A DNA stretch of 29,318 nucleotides. Source: UBA1731 sp045595285 (GTDB lineage: Bacteria; Verrucomicrobiota; Kiritimatiellia; RFP12; UBA1067). Position numbers and translations under genes: made by a program. Location: positions 1 through 29,318 of the forward strand of contig JAZOAC010000167.1 in assembly GCA_045595285.1 (NCBI GenBank), in the 5' to 3' direction. The notes below the pieces were generated by a model. It worked only from the letters and a program-made list of their open reading frames with translations. It did no database searches and had not been told where the DNA came from. This document shows, piece by piece, positions 1 through 6,389 of this stretch (positions within the stretch are counted from its first letter, which is position 1; every line of letters begins with the position of its first letter).

Positions 1-122
1 ACGTCCTCCTCGAACCACCTGAAGAACCTGGGGGCGCGTTCGGTGAATGTCATCGGTTCGTCCGAGCGCTTTGCGAGAACGATCCTTTTCTTCAATATAT
101 GGCGTTTCACTGCTTTGTCCAT
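1..122 (-). CDS. 5' part of an unrecognised protein, running off the window edge
   Basis: The reverse strand is open from an ATG at 122 down to the window edge, giving about 40 residues that begin MDKAVKRHILKKRIVLAKRS. They are very basic at first and end in an aromatic, acidic stretch (PRFFRWFEED). I do not recognise the family. The start is supported by an extended -10 box (TGTGGTATCTT) ending 10 nt before the ATG, the same geometry as htpG, hisI and the sigma factor in this window. There is no Shine-Dalgarno, so the mRNA would be leaderless. The stretch is short, so coding status rests mainly on the open frame and the promoter match. Confidence 0.5.
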   Translation of the reverse strand, partial: MDKAVKRHILKKRIVLAKRSDEPMTFTERAPRFFRWFEED

Positions 123-132
123 AGCGGCGGGA

Positions 133-143
133 AAGATACCACA
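133..143 (-). promoter_or_regulatory. Extended -10 promoter (TGTGGTATCTT), leaderless type
   Basis: On the minus strand TGTGG-TATCTT is followed by 10 nt (TCCCGCCGCT) and then ATG. The following TTTCCCGCCG matches the start region of the sigma factor promoter at 5910-5920. Confidence 0.5.
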
Positions 144-159
144 TCCCCCTCGCGAAGTC

Positions 160-188
160 AATGAGAATATGGTTCGGACTGATTCTTA
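160..188 (+). repeat. Dispersed palindromic element, copy 1
   Basis: Arms TGAGAAT (162-168) and ATTCTTA (182-188) flank a 13-nt core. The element matches the reverse complement of 18071-18099, with 24 of 27 palindrome positions identical and three transitions. The right arm of this copy has one mismatch to a perfect palindrome. It could be an operator or a REP-like element. Confidence 0.55.
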
Positions 189-250
189 AGGGATGAGGGG
201 GCTTTCAATCAGATTTCTAATGGTTGGAGTATCAATGATTGGACTTCAAA

Positions 251-445
251 CGGTTAGGTCTGTTACGGTTAGGTCTGTTACGGTTAGGTCTGTTACGGTT
301 AAGTCTGTTACGGTTGGACCTGTTACAATTGGACCTGTTACAATTGGGCATGTTACGGTTGGACCTGTTACAATTGGACCTGTTACAATTGGGCATGTTA
401 CGGTTGGGCATGTTACGGTTGGGACTATTACGATTGGGCTTGTCA
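251..445. repeat. 15-bp tandem repeat (minisatellite), 13 units
   Basis: Thirteen consecutive 15-bp units of the type CGGTTAGGTCTGTTA run in register from 251 to 445. The first three are identical. Later units vary at fixed positions (CGG/CAA at the start, AGGTC/GGACC/GGGCA in the middle). A higher-order pattern is visible: the triplet of unit types at 356-400 repeats the triplet at 311-355. Because 15 is a multiple of three, no stop interrupts several frames, and pentapeptide runs such as TVRSV or LLRLG appear on both strands. None has a convincing ribosome binding site or non-repetitive domain, so I do not call a protein. Confidence 0.9.
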
Positions 446-479
446 TGGTTTGATTTTCTATAATATGCAATAAAGCTTT

Positions 480-615
480 CCACAGCAGGATTTTCAGCAT
501 TAGGACTTCATCATGAGGTTCTCTGCATGAGAACTTAAGCAGTAGGCTTTCCCTCAGTGGATTTTCCAGCAGTATGGATTTCACCGGTAGGGCTATCTGC
601 AGTTGGATGAACGGC
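480..615. repeat. Second, degenerate array with about 15-bp period
   Basis: Directly after the first array the sequence keeps a period near 15 bp with a different unit, approximately CAGTAGGATTTTCCA. Examples are ACAGCAGGATTTTCA, GCATTAGGACTTCAT, CAGTAGGCTTTCCCT, CAGTGGATTTTCCAG and CAGTTGGATGAACGG. Some units are 14 or 16 bp. A weak trace (GGTTTTC at 643 and 657) may continue it. In one plus frame it reads as pentapeptides of the AVGFP type, broken by stops. Confidence 0.55.
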
Positions 616-824
616 TCTGGTATTTTAAGGGTTATAAACAAAGGTTTTCTCACACGGGTTTTCAAGTGGTATGTTACGGGAATGCAGGATCATCTGGAAT
701 AGAATCACTTTGCGGCACGAAAGGTTCAAACATTAAACATGGAAAGTCGGGCCGATATATTCCCATCGTTTCGTTCTGCCGCGACACTGCATATTCGACT
801 TTTACATCTACGCTCAATCTATTA
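616..824. other. Gene-poor stretch upstream of the SGNH esterase
   Basis: This stretch is AT-richer than the neighbouring genes. One 80-codon open frame crosses it (603-845), but it has no ribosome binding site, no recognisable motif, and overlaps the promoter of the next gene. I see no RNA gene or mobile element here. Confidence 0.4.
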
Positions 825-835
825 TGTGATATAAT
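825..835 (+). promoter_or_regulatory. Extended -10 promoter (TGTGATATAAT)
   Basis: TGTGATATAAT is identical over 11 bases to the boxes before htpG and hisI. Here it lies 56 nt before the ATG, so this transcript has an ordinary leader of about 50 nt. Confidence 0.65.
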
Positions 836-891
836 GGCGGCATAAAAAATAAATCCACCTTGGTGATGAAGGTGACAGAAGGGAAAACAAC

Positions 892-1605
892 ATGAAGAAA
901 CTCATTGCAATTGTTTTTGCAGGCGTATCTTTCGCTGCGACTGCGGCAAATCTTGTCTTGATTGGGGATTCTACCCTTGCGCCGCGTCCAGAAACTTCAA
1001 AACTCGGCAGCTGGGGCGCGGCGCTCGAATCCTCGCTCGTGGAGGGCAATGGAATAATCAATCATGCCGTCGGTGGTCGTACCGTACGCACCACAATGCC
1101 GCACTGGGCGAAGAGTCTCGCAAAGATTGAAAAAGGCGATTTCGTGATAATCCAATTCGGCATAAATGATGCCGCCAAGAAAAAGTTTGTCGGTGAGGTG
1201 GAATTCAAGAAAACGTTGAAGAAATTTGCGTCAGATGTTCTCGCCAAGGGTGCGACACCTGTGATATGCAGTCCGGTGGCCAATGCCGGCTGGAGGAAGA
1301 ATTCCAAGGCGGATGCTCCATTCATGCTAACATCTTCGCGTCGCGTGTACGCCGACTATTCAAAAGCGGTGGCGGATGAAATGAAGCTTGCATTTGTGGA
1401 CATGACCTCTTTGACGGCGACCGAACTGGCCAAAATCGGCAGGGATGCGGCCATTGCGCTTTATGTCGGCGATACGATAAAGAAAAATAAGAGGCCTGCC
1501 TTTGATACCACGCATCCATCAAAGGCGGGCGCAAAGCGTTATGCGGAGTTGTTTCTTGCGGATGTGAAGTCGCGTAAACTGCCGGTAGCGTCCCTGTTCA
1601 AGTAA
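892..1605 (+). CDS. Secreted SGNH/GDSL esterase, rhamnogalacturonan acetylesterase-like
   Basis: This 237-residue protein has a cleavable signal peptide (about residues 1-18, ending ATA-A) and then an SGNH hydrolase fold. Block I is GDST (25-28, nucleophile Ser27), a conserved Gly lies in AVGGRT (59-64), block III is GIND (90-93, oxyanion Asn92), and block V is DTTH (205-208, Asp205 and His208 completing the triad). The GDST...GIND...DTTHPS pattern and length fit CE12-type rhamnogalacturonan acetylesterases, which remove acetyl groups from pectic or related polysaccharides in the periplasm or outside the cell. The substrate is inferred from family resemblance only. The gene stands alone between its own promoter and the next gene. 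Confidence 0.85.
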   Translation: MKKLIAIVFAGVSFAATAANLVLIGDSTLAPRPETSKLGSWGAALESSLVEGNGIINHAVGGRTVRTTMPHWAKSLAKIEKGDFVIIQFGINDAAKKKFVGEVEFKKTLKKFASDVLAKGATPVICSPVANAGWRKNSKADAPFMLTSSRRVYADYSKAVADEMKLAFVDMTSLTATELAKIGRDAAIALYVGDTIKKNKRPAFDTTHPSKAGAKRYAELFLADVKSRKLPVASLFK

Positions 1606-1642
1606 TAAGTGCCCGTTGTCACCGTTTCTAGAGTCTAGAGAT

Positions 1643-1667
1643 AGATTGCGCCGCTTTCCTGCAATCT
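1643..1667 (+). terminator. Small hairpin between esterase and phosphodiesterase genes
   Basis: AGATTGC (1643-1649) pairs perfectly with GCAATCT (1661-1667) across an 11-nt loop. No T-run follows, so termination is uncertain; it may be a leader structure of the next gene. Confidence 0.3.
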
Positions 1668-1697
1668 GACTGCGTGTTGTAATTCACAAGAAGTGGA

Positions 1698-2564
1698 ATG
1701 ATGAAACTTAATGTCTTCCTGTCGGTTTGTCTCGTTCTTTTTGCATTTGGCGGATTGAAAGGCATGGTCACGGGGAGTACGACTAGGCCGATCATAATTC
1801 CTCATCGTGGAATGTGGAACGAAAAGGTTCCGCAGAACACGGTTGAAGCTATTCGCCTCGCATATGAAGCTGGGGCGTTGTGCGTTGAAACGGATTTCCA
1901 CCATACCCGTCACGGTCAGATGGTGTGCCTCCACGTAAAGAAGGATCTCGAGTATTATACCGGATGTCAGAAGGATATTCGAGATCTGACCCCACAGGAC
2001 ATAAAGACGCTCAATCTCGGCGTAAAGCACGGCCTTTCATGCGTGTATCGTATTCCACTTCTCGATGAAGTTCTGGCCGTTGTGCCGAAGGACAGAGTGT
2101 TGCAGGCGGAGATAAAGGGGTATTCGAAAGAGTATCCAGACATATTTGACGCGGCAGTCAAGAAAGCTGGACTCGGTGAGTCTAATATAGTGGTATCCGC
2201 ATTTAGCTACGAGGCGTTGAAGGATTTCAAGGCTCGCTATCCGAAATATCGTACGATTCATCTGGTGAAACTGCCGAAGGGGAAGGAGTTTTCCTCAAGA
2301 TACTGGATTGACAGATGCAAGGCGGCGAAGATAGACGTGTTTTGCCCGAACAGTCTTTCAACGAAAGGTGTCGTGACTCGTGCCGATGCCGATGAGATAC
2401 GGGCTGCAGGGCTTGATTTCCGCGTCTGGGGCGTGAAATCGCGCGAAGCTATGTATCAGGCGGCAGTGCTAGGTGCTTCGGGCTTCACATGCGATTTCTG
2501 GGATGAGGCATTCAAGTGGGCGGAGGAGACAGGGCATGACTACCGGCCGGTCTTTCTACGCTGA
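1698..2564 (+). CDS. Secreted glycerophosphodiester phosphodiesterase (GDPD) family protein
   Basis: The 288-residue protein has a hydrophobic N-terminus (residues 4-20) that is probably a signal peptide, then a GDPD TIM barrel. The catalytic and metal set is present: HRG (His36, Arg37), the ExD pair ETD (Glu64, Asp66), the second catalytic His79, and Glu138 in QAEIKG. The usual PENT motif after HRG is PQNT (Gln46), a departure from the typical glutamate. The C-terminal VWGVKS and CDFWDEAF segments fit the barrel end. The family hydrolyses glycerophosphodiesters to glycerol-3-phosphate and an alcohol. The first two codons are both ATG, so the start may be 1698 or 1701. I see no -10 box as clear as the neighbours'. 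Confidence 0.85.
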   Translation: MMKLNVFLSVCLVLFAFGGLKGMVTGSTTRPIIIPHRGMWNEKVPQNTVEAIRLAYEAGALCVETDFHHTRHGQMVCLHVKKDLEYYTGCQKDIRDLTPQDIKTLNLGVKHGLSCVYRIPLLDEVLAVVPKDRVLQAEIKGYSKEYPDIFDAAVKKAGLGESNIVVSAFSYEALKDFKARYPKYRTIHLVKLPKGKEFSSRYWIDRCKAAKIDVFCPNSLSTKGVVTRADADEIRAAGLDFRVWGVKSREAMYQAAVLGASGFTCDFWDEAFKWAEETGHDYRPVFLR

Positions 2565-2672
2565 GACGGTTTGGTGAGGCTTGCGATGCGGGTTTGGGGA
2601 TCGCCTTCCGACGCTCAGACAAGTCATGTCCGGCGAAAGTGAAAGTGGATTGTTGCGGCAATCGACCTCCAA

Positions 2673-2683
2673 TGTGATATAAT
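2673..2683 (+). promoter_or_regulatory. Extended -10 promoter of htpG (TGTGATATAAT), leaderless type
   Basis: The box ends 10 nt before the htpG ATG. A start site 6-8 nt downstream leaves only 2-4 nt of leader, and no Shine-Dalgarno fits in the gap (CAACGACATT). Confidence 0.7.
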
Positions 2684-2693
2684 CAACGACATT

Positions 2694-4577
2694 ATGAAAA
2701 CGGAAACAAAACAGTTCAAGGCAGAGATCGGCAGAATGCTCGATCTAGTCGTAAATTCGCTTTATTCAAAGAAGGAGATATTTCTCCGCGAGCTTCTCTC
2801 CAACGCGTCCGACGCCATAGACCGCGCAAAATATCTGGGTCTTGTCGACAAGGACATCCTTGCAGACTCTCCGGACTGGAAGATAACAGTGTCCGCGGAC
2901 AAGGACAAGAAGCTCCTTTCCATTTCCGACAACGGCTATGGCATGGACGCCGAGGACCTCGAGAACAATCTCGGTACGATCGCCTCCTCCGGCACCAAGA
3001 AGTTCATGGAGGCCGCTGCCGCGAAGGACGGCAGCAACCTTCCCGAGCTCATCGGCAAGTTCGGCGTGGGGTTCTACGCCGCGTTCATGGTCGCGGACAA
3101 GGTGACGGTCGTATCGAAGAAGCGCGGCGAGGACGAGGCGTTCGCATGGGAGTCGGACGGCATCGGCTCCTATACCGTCTCCGACGCGGAGCGCGACACG
3201 TACGGCACGACGATTACGCTCCATCTCCGCGACGGGCAGGATGAATATCTCGATGAATGGCGCATCCGCGAACTCGTGAAGAGCTATTCCGACTTCATCG
3301 CATACCCGATCTTCTTCGAGTCTCTCAACAAGAAGGAAGAGGAGAAGAAGGATGAGGAGAAGAAGGAGCCTGAGGCCCCGAAGCCGCTCAACACGATGAC
3401 GGCTCTCTGGAAGCGTCCGAAGAAGGACGTGAAGAAGGAGGAGTACGACGAGTTCTACAAGCACCTCACGCACGACTTCGACGGCCCGCTTGAGGTGATT
3501 CCGTTCTCCGGCGAGGGACAGGTGGAGTTCAAGGCCCTGCTGTTCATCCCGAAGGCCGCCGGAATGGATCTGTACATGCCGCAGACGAAGCGCGGACTGT
3601 CGCTCTACGTGCGCAACGTGTTCATCGGCAACGACTTTGACCTTCTCCTCCCAGACTATCTGCGTTTCGTGAAAGGCGTGGTCGACTCCTCCGACCTGCC
3701 GCTGAACGTCTCCCGCGAGATGCTGCAGGACGATCAGGTGATCTCCAAGATCAAGAGCGCCGTCACGGCAAAGATACTCTCCACTCTCGAGGACATGAAG
3801 AAGAAGGATACGTACGATTCCTTCTATCAGGTGTTCGGCCGTGTGCTGAAGGAGGGTGTCCACACCGACTACGTCAATGCCGACAGGATCAAGAAGCTTC
3901 TCAAGTATCCAAGTGCGCAGTCCGCCGCCGGCAAGATGATCTTCCTTGAGGATTATGTGAAGAAGATGCCGCAGGACCAGAAGGACATCTATTTCCTCTG
4001 CGCCGAGAAAGAGGAAGATGCCCGCAATGCGCCTCAGCTCGAACAGGCCGAGAAGCATGGCCTCGACGTGCTCTTCTTTGTCGATCCGGTTGACGAATGG
4101 CTTGTTGACTCCTTCCGCGAATTCGAGGGCAAGCGCCTTGTGGACATCGCGCGCGGTGACATTTCCTTCGGCAGCGAGACCGAGCAGAAGGCCGAGAAGG
4201 AGGCCAACGAGAAGGCTGCGGCGGATCTCAAGCCGTTCCTCGAAAAAGTCAAGGAACAGCTCAAGGACCATGTCGCCGACGTGCGCGTTTCGAGCCGTCT
4301 TGCCGAGAGTCCGTGCTGCCTCGTCGCATCCGAGAACGCCCTGTCGCCATCCATGATCCGCATGATGCGTGCGATGAAGCAGGATGTTCCGGAAGAGAAA
4401 CGCATTCTTGAGGTGAACGCCACGCATCCGATCGTCGAGAAGGCGAAGTCCCTTGAGGGCGAAGCATTCGCCGATGCGGTTGAACTGCTTTTCGACCAGG
4501 CTCTCATCGCGGAGGGAAGCCCCGTTCCGAATCCTTCGCGCTTTGCGAAGCTTCTTACATCCCTCATGATGAAGTAA
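2694..4577 (+). CDS. htpG: Molecular chaperone HtpG (bacterial Hsp90)
   Basis: At 627 residues this is a full-length Hsp90. The GHKL ATPase domain shows LRELLSNASDA (31-41, with catalytic Glu33 and Mg-binding Asn37), SDNGYGM (78-84), GTIASSGTKKF (94-104) and GKFGVGFYAAF (121-131). The middle domain carries SREMLQDD. An unusually charged Lys/Glu linker (about 212-230) joins the N and middle domains; many bacterial HtpG proteins have little or none here. The C-terminal dimerisation domain is complete. HtpG is an ATP-driven cytosolic chaperone. The start is fixed by the leaderless-type promoter and the conserved TKQFKAEIGRML opening. Confidence 0.97.
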   Translation: MKTETKQFKAEIGRMLDLVVNSLYSKKEIFLRELLSNASDAIDRAKYLGLVDKDILADSPDWKITVSADKDKKLLSISDNGYGMDAEDLENNLGTIASSGTKKFMEAAAAKDGSNLPELIGKFGVGFYAAFMVADKVTVVSKKRGEDEAFAWESDGIGSYTVSDAERDTYGTTITLHLRDGQDEYLDEWRIRELVKSYSDFIAYPIFFESLNKKEEEKKDEEKKEPEAPKPLNTMTALWKRPKKDVKKEEYDEFYKHLTHDFDGPLEVIPFSGEGQVEFKALLFIPKAAGMDLYMPQTKRGLSLYVRNVFIGNDFDLLLPDYLRFVKGVVDSSDLPLNVSREMLQDDQVISKIKSAVTAKILSTLEDMKKKDTYDSFYQVFGRVLKEGVHTDYVNADRIKKLLKYPSAQSAAGKMIFLEDYVKKMPQDQKDIYFLCAEKEEDARNAPQLEQAEKHGLDVLFFVDPVDEWLVDSFREFEGKRLVDIARGDISFGSETEQKAEKEANEKAAADLKPFLEKVKEQLKDHVADVRVSSRLAESPCCLVASENALSPSMIRMMRAMKQDVPEEKRILEVNATHPIVEKAKSLEGEAFADAVELLFDQALIAEGSPVPNPSRFAKLLTSLMMK

Positions 4578-4585
4578 CTTGAAAT

Positions 4586-4596
4586 TGTGATATAAT
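4586..4596 (+). promoter_or_regulatory. Extended -10 promoter of hisI (TGTGATATAAT)
   Basis: The box ends 10 nt before the ATG. An AGGAG lies at 4598-4602, between -10 and the predicted start site, so it would be transcribed only on read-through from htpG. This suggests two modes of initiation: leaderless from this promoter and Shine-Dalgarno-led on an htpG-hisI transcript. Confidence 0.65.
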
Positions 4597-4606
4597 AGGA
4601 GACCTT

Positions 4607-5053
4607 ATGGGACAGATAGAAGAAACGCTCGAGTTGACGCTCGACTTTACCAAGCTTGAGAAGGTTGGCAGGCAAGTCGCCGATACGCGTGCCGCAGGTT
4701 CTGCGGAGTGTGACCCCGGGGTCATACCCGTTGCCATTCAGAATGTCGACACCAAGGAGGTGATCCTTGTCGCGTACACGAACGAGTATGCGATGAAGGA
4801 ATCGTTCAGGAAGCGCAAGCTCATCCTGTGGTCTACGAGCCGCAACAAGCTGTGGTTCAAGGGCGAGACGAGCGGTGAGACGTTCGACCTCATCGAGGCT
4901 TACGTGAACTGCGAGCAGAATTCCCTGCTCTACGTCGTGCGTCCTTGCCGCGGCGGCATATGCCACACCAAGAACAAGGCAGGCCAGCCGCGCAACTGCT
5001 ACTATCGCAAGATTGATTTCGACACGCTTGCATTAACCAACATAGATGAATAA
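4607..5053 (+). CDS. hisI: Phosphoribosyl-AMP cyclohydrolase-like protein (HisI variant)
   Basis: The 148-residue protein shows the HisI core: ILVAYTNE (53-60), WSTSR (75-79), KGETSG (85-90) and the three zinc cysteines Cys102, Cys119 (in GGICH) and Cys131. HisI opens the purine ring of phosphoribosyl-AMP in histidine synthesis. The oddity is the metal motif: classic enzymes have DCDxD, while here it is N101-C-E103-Q-N105, so all three aspartates are replaced. There is also an N-terminal extension of about 40 residues, and no other his gene nearby. It may be a lineage-specific active form with altered metal use, or a paralogue with another role. Confidence 0.8.
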   Translation: MGQIEETLELTLDFTKLEKVGRQVADTRAAGSAECDPGVIPVAIQNVDTKEVILVAYTNEYAMKESFRKRKLILWSTSRNKLWFKGETSGETFDLIEAYVNCEQNSLLYVVRPCRGGICHTKNKAGQPRNCYYRKIDFDTLALTNIDE

Positions 5054-5075
5054 ATAAAAAAAAAGGAGAAACAAA

Positions 5076-5303
5076 ATGGCTTGGGGTCCATGGCAGATAC
5101 TTCTCGTACTTGCGATCATTCTCATACTTTTCGGAGGCAAGAAGCTTCCGGAGCTCGCCCACTCTCTCGGCAAGTCCCTTGGCGAGTTCAAGAAGGGCAA
5201 GGAAGAGGGCGACAAGGAGACGGCTAAGCCTGAGGTTGCGGCAGAGAAAGCCGAGCCGCAGAAGCTTGCCGACAAGCCGGTCACGCCTGAAGTCGTGAAC
5301 TGA
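5076..5303 (+). CDS. tatA: Sec-independent translocase subunit TatA/E
   Basis: This 75-residue protein has the standard TatA plan: a short N-terminal tail, one membrane helix (about 6-19), the FGGKKLPELA hinge, an amphipathic helix (SLGKSLGEFKKG) and a charged Ala/Lys/Glu tail. TatA polymerises to form the pore that exports folded proteins carrying twin-arginine signals. A strong AGGAG (5064-5068) precedes the ATG by 7 nt. It sits 22 nt after hisI and was probably co-transcribed with it. No tatB or tatC is adjacent. Confidence 0.93.
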   Translation: MAWGPWQILLVLAIILILFGGKKLPELAHSLGKSLGEFKKGKEEGDKETAKPEVAAEKAEPQKLADKPVTPEVVN

Positions 5304-5355
5304 GGCTTGTCCTTGGATAACGTTAATGTCTGCGTAATATATAGGCGCAGAACCT

Positions 5356-5388
5356 AGAGAAACGGCGGGGATGTCTCGCCGTTTCTCT
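5356..5388 (+). terminator. Strong hairpin between convergent tatA and sigma factor genes
   Basis: A perfect 12-bp stem, AGAGAAACGGCG with CGCCGTTTCTCT, encloses a 9-nt loop. No T-run follows on either strand, but its position between two convergent 3' ends suggests a bidirectional terminator or mRNA 3' end stabiliser. Confidence 0.7.
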
Positions 5389-5405
5389 GTAGTGCGCGCG
5401 TCGGT

Positions 5406-5900
5406 CTAGACCTTCAGGTCTGCAAGCATCTCGCGGAGCTTGCCTTTTGCCCTGTGAATGCGCACCTTTACCAGAGATTCCGTGGCGTTGGTAGTCCTGG
5501 ATATCTCTGATATGGACATCTCCGCGATCTGAAAAAGTGTGTATGCCTCACGGAGAAGGGGTGGAAGGCGAGCAAAGGCCGCAACCAGCCGTTCCCGCAG
5601 ATATTTGGTGTCGGAGGGGGTGGTCGCAGGGGCGTTGACCGTGCCTGCATCTTCGGGAATGGAATCGGTGAACACCAGATGCCTCGAATCGCGCACTTCA
5701 TTCTTGCGGAGATTGCGTGCGATGGTGAATGCAAGACCGGAGACGGATGCATCGTCATCTATCAAGGCGTCGCGCATCTTCCATATCTTCAGAAACGTAT
5801 TCTGGACAATGTCGCACGATTGCGCATAGGTCGAGCCAGTGGCTACAAGCCAGTTGACGAGTTTAGGCGCAAGCTCCACATAATGTTCCTTGACTGTCAT
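5406..5900 (-). CDS. ECF-type RNA polymerase sigma factor
   Basis: The 164-residue protein has only regions 2 and 4, as in the ECF class. Region 2 includes DIVQNTFLKIWK (30-41) and FTIARNLRKNEVRD (58-71). Region 4 is LPPLLREAYTLFQIAEMS followed by a recognition helix near TESLVKVRIHRAKGKL (140-154). The frame stays open upstream, but homology begins at ATG 5900, preceded by an extended -10 (TGTGGTATACT) 9 nt away, so a leaderless start is preferred. No anti-sigma gene adjoins its 3' end. It is divergent from the DRTGG/RsbT-like operon, a possible regulatory partner. The target promoters are unknown. Confidence 0.88.
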   Translation of the reverse strand: MTVKEHYVELAPKLVNWLVATGSTYAQSCDIVQNTFLKIWKMRDALIDDDASVSGLAFTIARNLRKNEVRDSRHLVFTDSIPEDAGTVNAPATTPSDTKYLRERLVAAFARLPPLLREAYTLFQIAEMSISEISRTTNATESLVKVRIHRAKGKLREMLADLKV

Positions 5901-5909
5901 CGGCGGGAA

Positions 5910-5920
5910 AGTATACCACA
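5910..5920 (-). promoter_or_regulatory. Extended -10 promoter of the sigma factor gene (TGTGGTATACT), leaderless type
   Basis: TATACT is followed by TTCCCGCCG (9 nt) and then the ATG. TGTGGTAT and TTTCCCGCCG are shared with the promoter at 133-143, suggesting a shared initiation context or co-regulation. Confidence 0.6.
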
Positions 5921-6002
5921 AACAGACCGTCTCAGAAACCGAAAAGGAGATAAAAGCATTTTCGGAGAACTGTTTGAAATTCCTGAAAAGGGGCTGAAGA
6001 TA

Positions 6003-6013
6003 TATGGTATAAT
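6003..6013 (+). promoter_or_regulatory. Extended -10 promoter (TATGGTATAAT) of the DRTGG-CBS-polA operon
   Basis: The 15-base string ATATATGGTATAATC is identical to the promoter before the TPR gene at 23117. Here the box is 28 nt from the ATG, and a consensus AGGAGG (6028-6033) lies 8 nt before it, so this mRNA has a normal leader. Confidence 0.65.
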
Positions 6014-6041
6014 CGCGACATACAACAAGGAGGAATTCTGA

Positions 6042-6389
6042 ATGACGATAGCAGATGTTGTTAAGGTTCTCAACGGCAAGCTGATGGCCGGAGACGGTGC
6101 GAGCCCTCGCGCCGTCGGTGCTGTAGTCGCGAACGACCTGATGAGCGACGTTCTTCTCTTCGATGCGGACGATCCGCTTCTCCTCACGTCGCTCGCGAGC
6201 GACCAGGCGATTCGTACAGCGCACATCGTGGGCGCGATGGGCGTGGTTGTGCACAACGCAAAGCCACTCTCCGAGACAATGCTCAAAGTCGCAGACGACC
6301 TGCACATCCCGCTGGTGTCTTCTCCGCTTTCTAAATATGATGCGTGCGTGAAGCTCCATGACGCGCTTGAAATGGAGAACAGGGGCTGA
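6042..6389 (+). CDS. DRTGG-domain protein, small sensor or regulatory subunit
   Basis: This 115-residue single-domain protein resembles the DRTGG domain found next to CBS domains and in HPr-kinase-like proteins: an opening VVKVLNGKLMAGD, then alternating strands and helices through DVLLFDADDP and GAMGVVVHNAKPL, ending with IPLVSSPLSKYDACVKL. The biochemical role of the domain is not well defined; it is thought to bind a ligand. Its stop overlaps the start of the next gene by one base (TGATG), so translation is probably coupled. Pairs of a DRTGG protein and an RsbT-like ATPase are known near hydrogenase genes in anaerobes; here no hydrogenase is present. Confidence 0.7.
   Translation: MTIADVVKVLNGKLMAGDGASPRAVGAVVANDLMSDVLLFDADDPLLLTSLASDQAIRTAHIVGAMGVVVHNAKPLSETMLKVADDLHIPLVSSPLSKYDACVKLHDALEMENRG

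Noticed and set aside
251..445. Possible CRISPR array
   Set aside because: The repeats are 15 bp and directly adjacent with no spacers; there are no cas genes.
193..483. Possible pentapeptide-repeat or coiled proteins on either strand of the minisatellite
   Set aside because: Several frames on both strands are open simply because the unit is 15 bp; none has a ribosome binding site or non-repeat domain.
603..845. An 80-codon plus-strand frame upstream of the esterase
   Set aside because: No ribosome binding site or recognisable motif, and it overlaps the promoter at 825-835.
2766..4427. A 553-codon open frame on the minus strand opposite htpG
   Set aside because: The plus strand encodes an unmistakable full-length HtpG; the antisense frame is open because of codon bias and has no recognisable motif.
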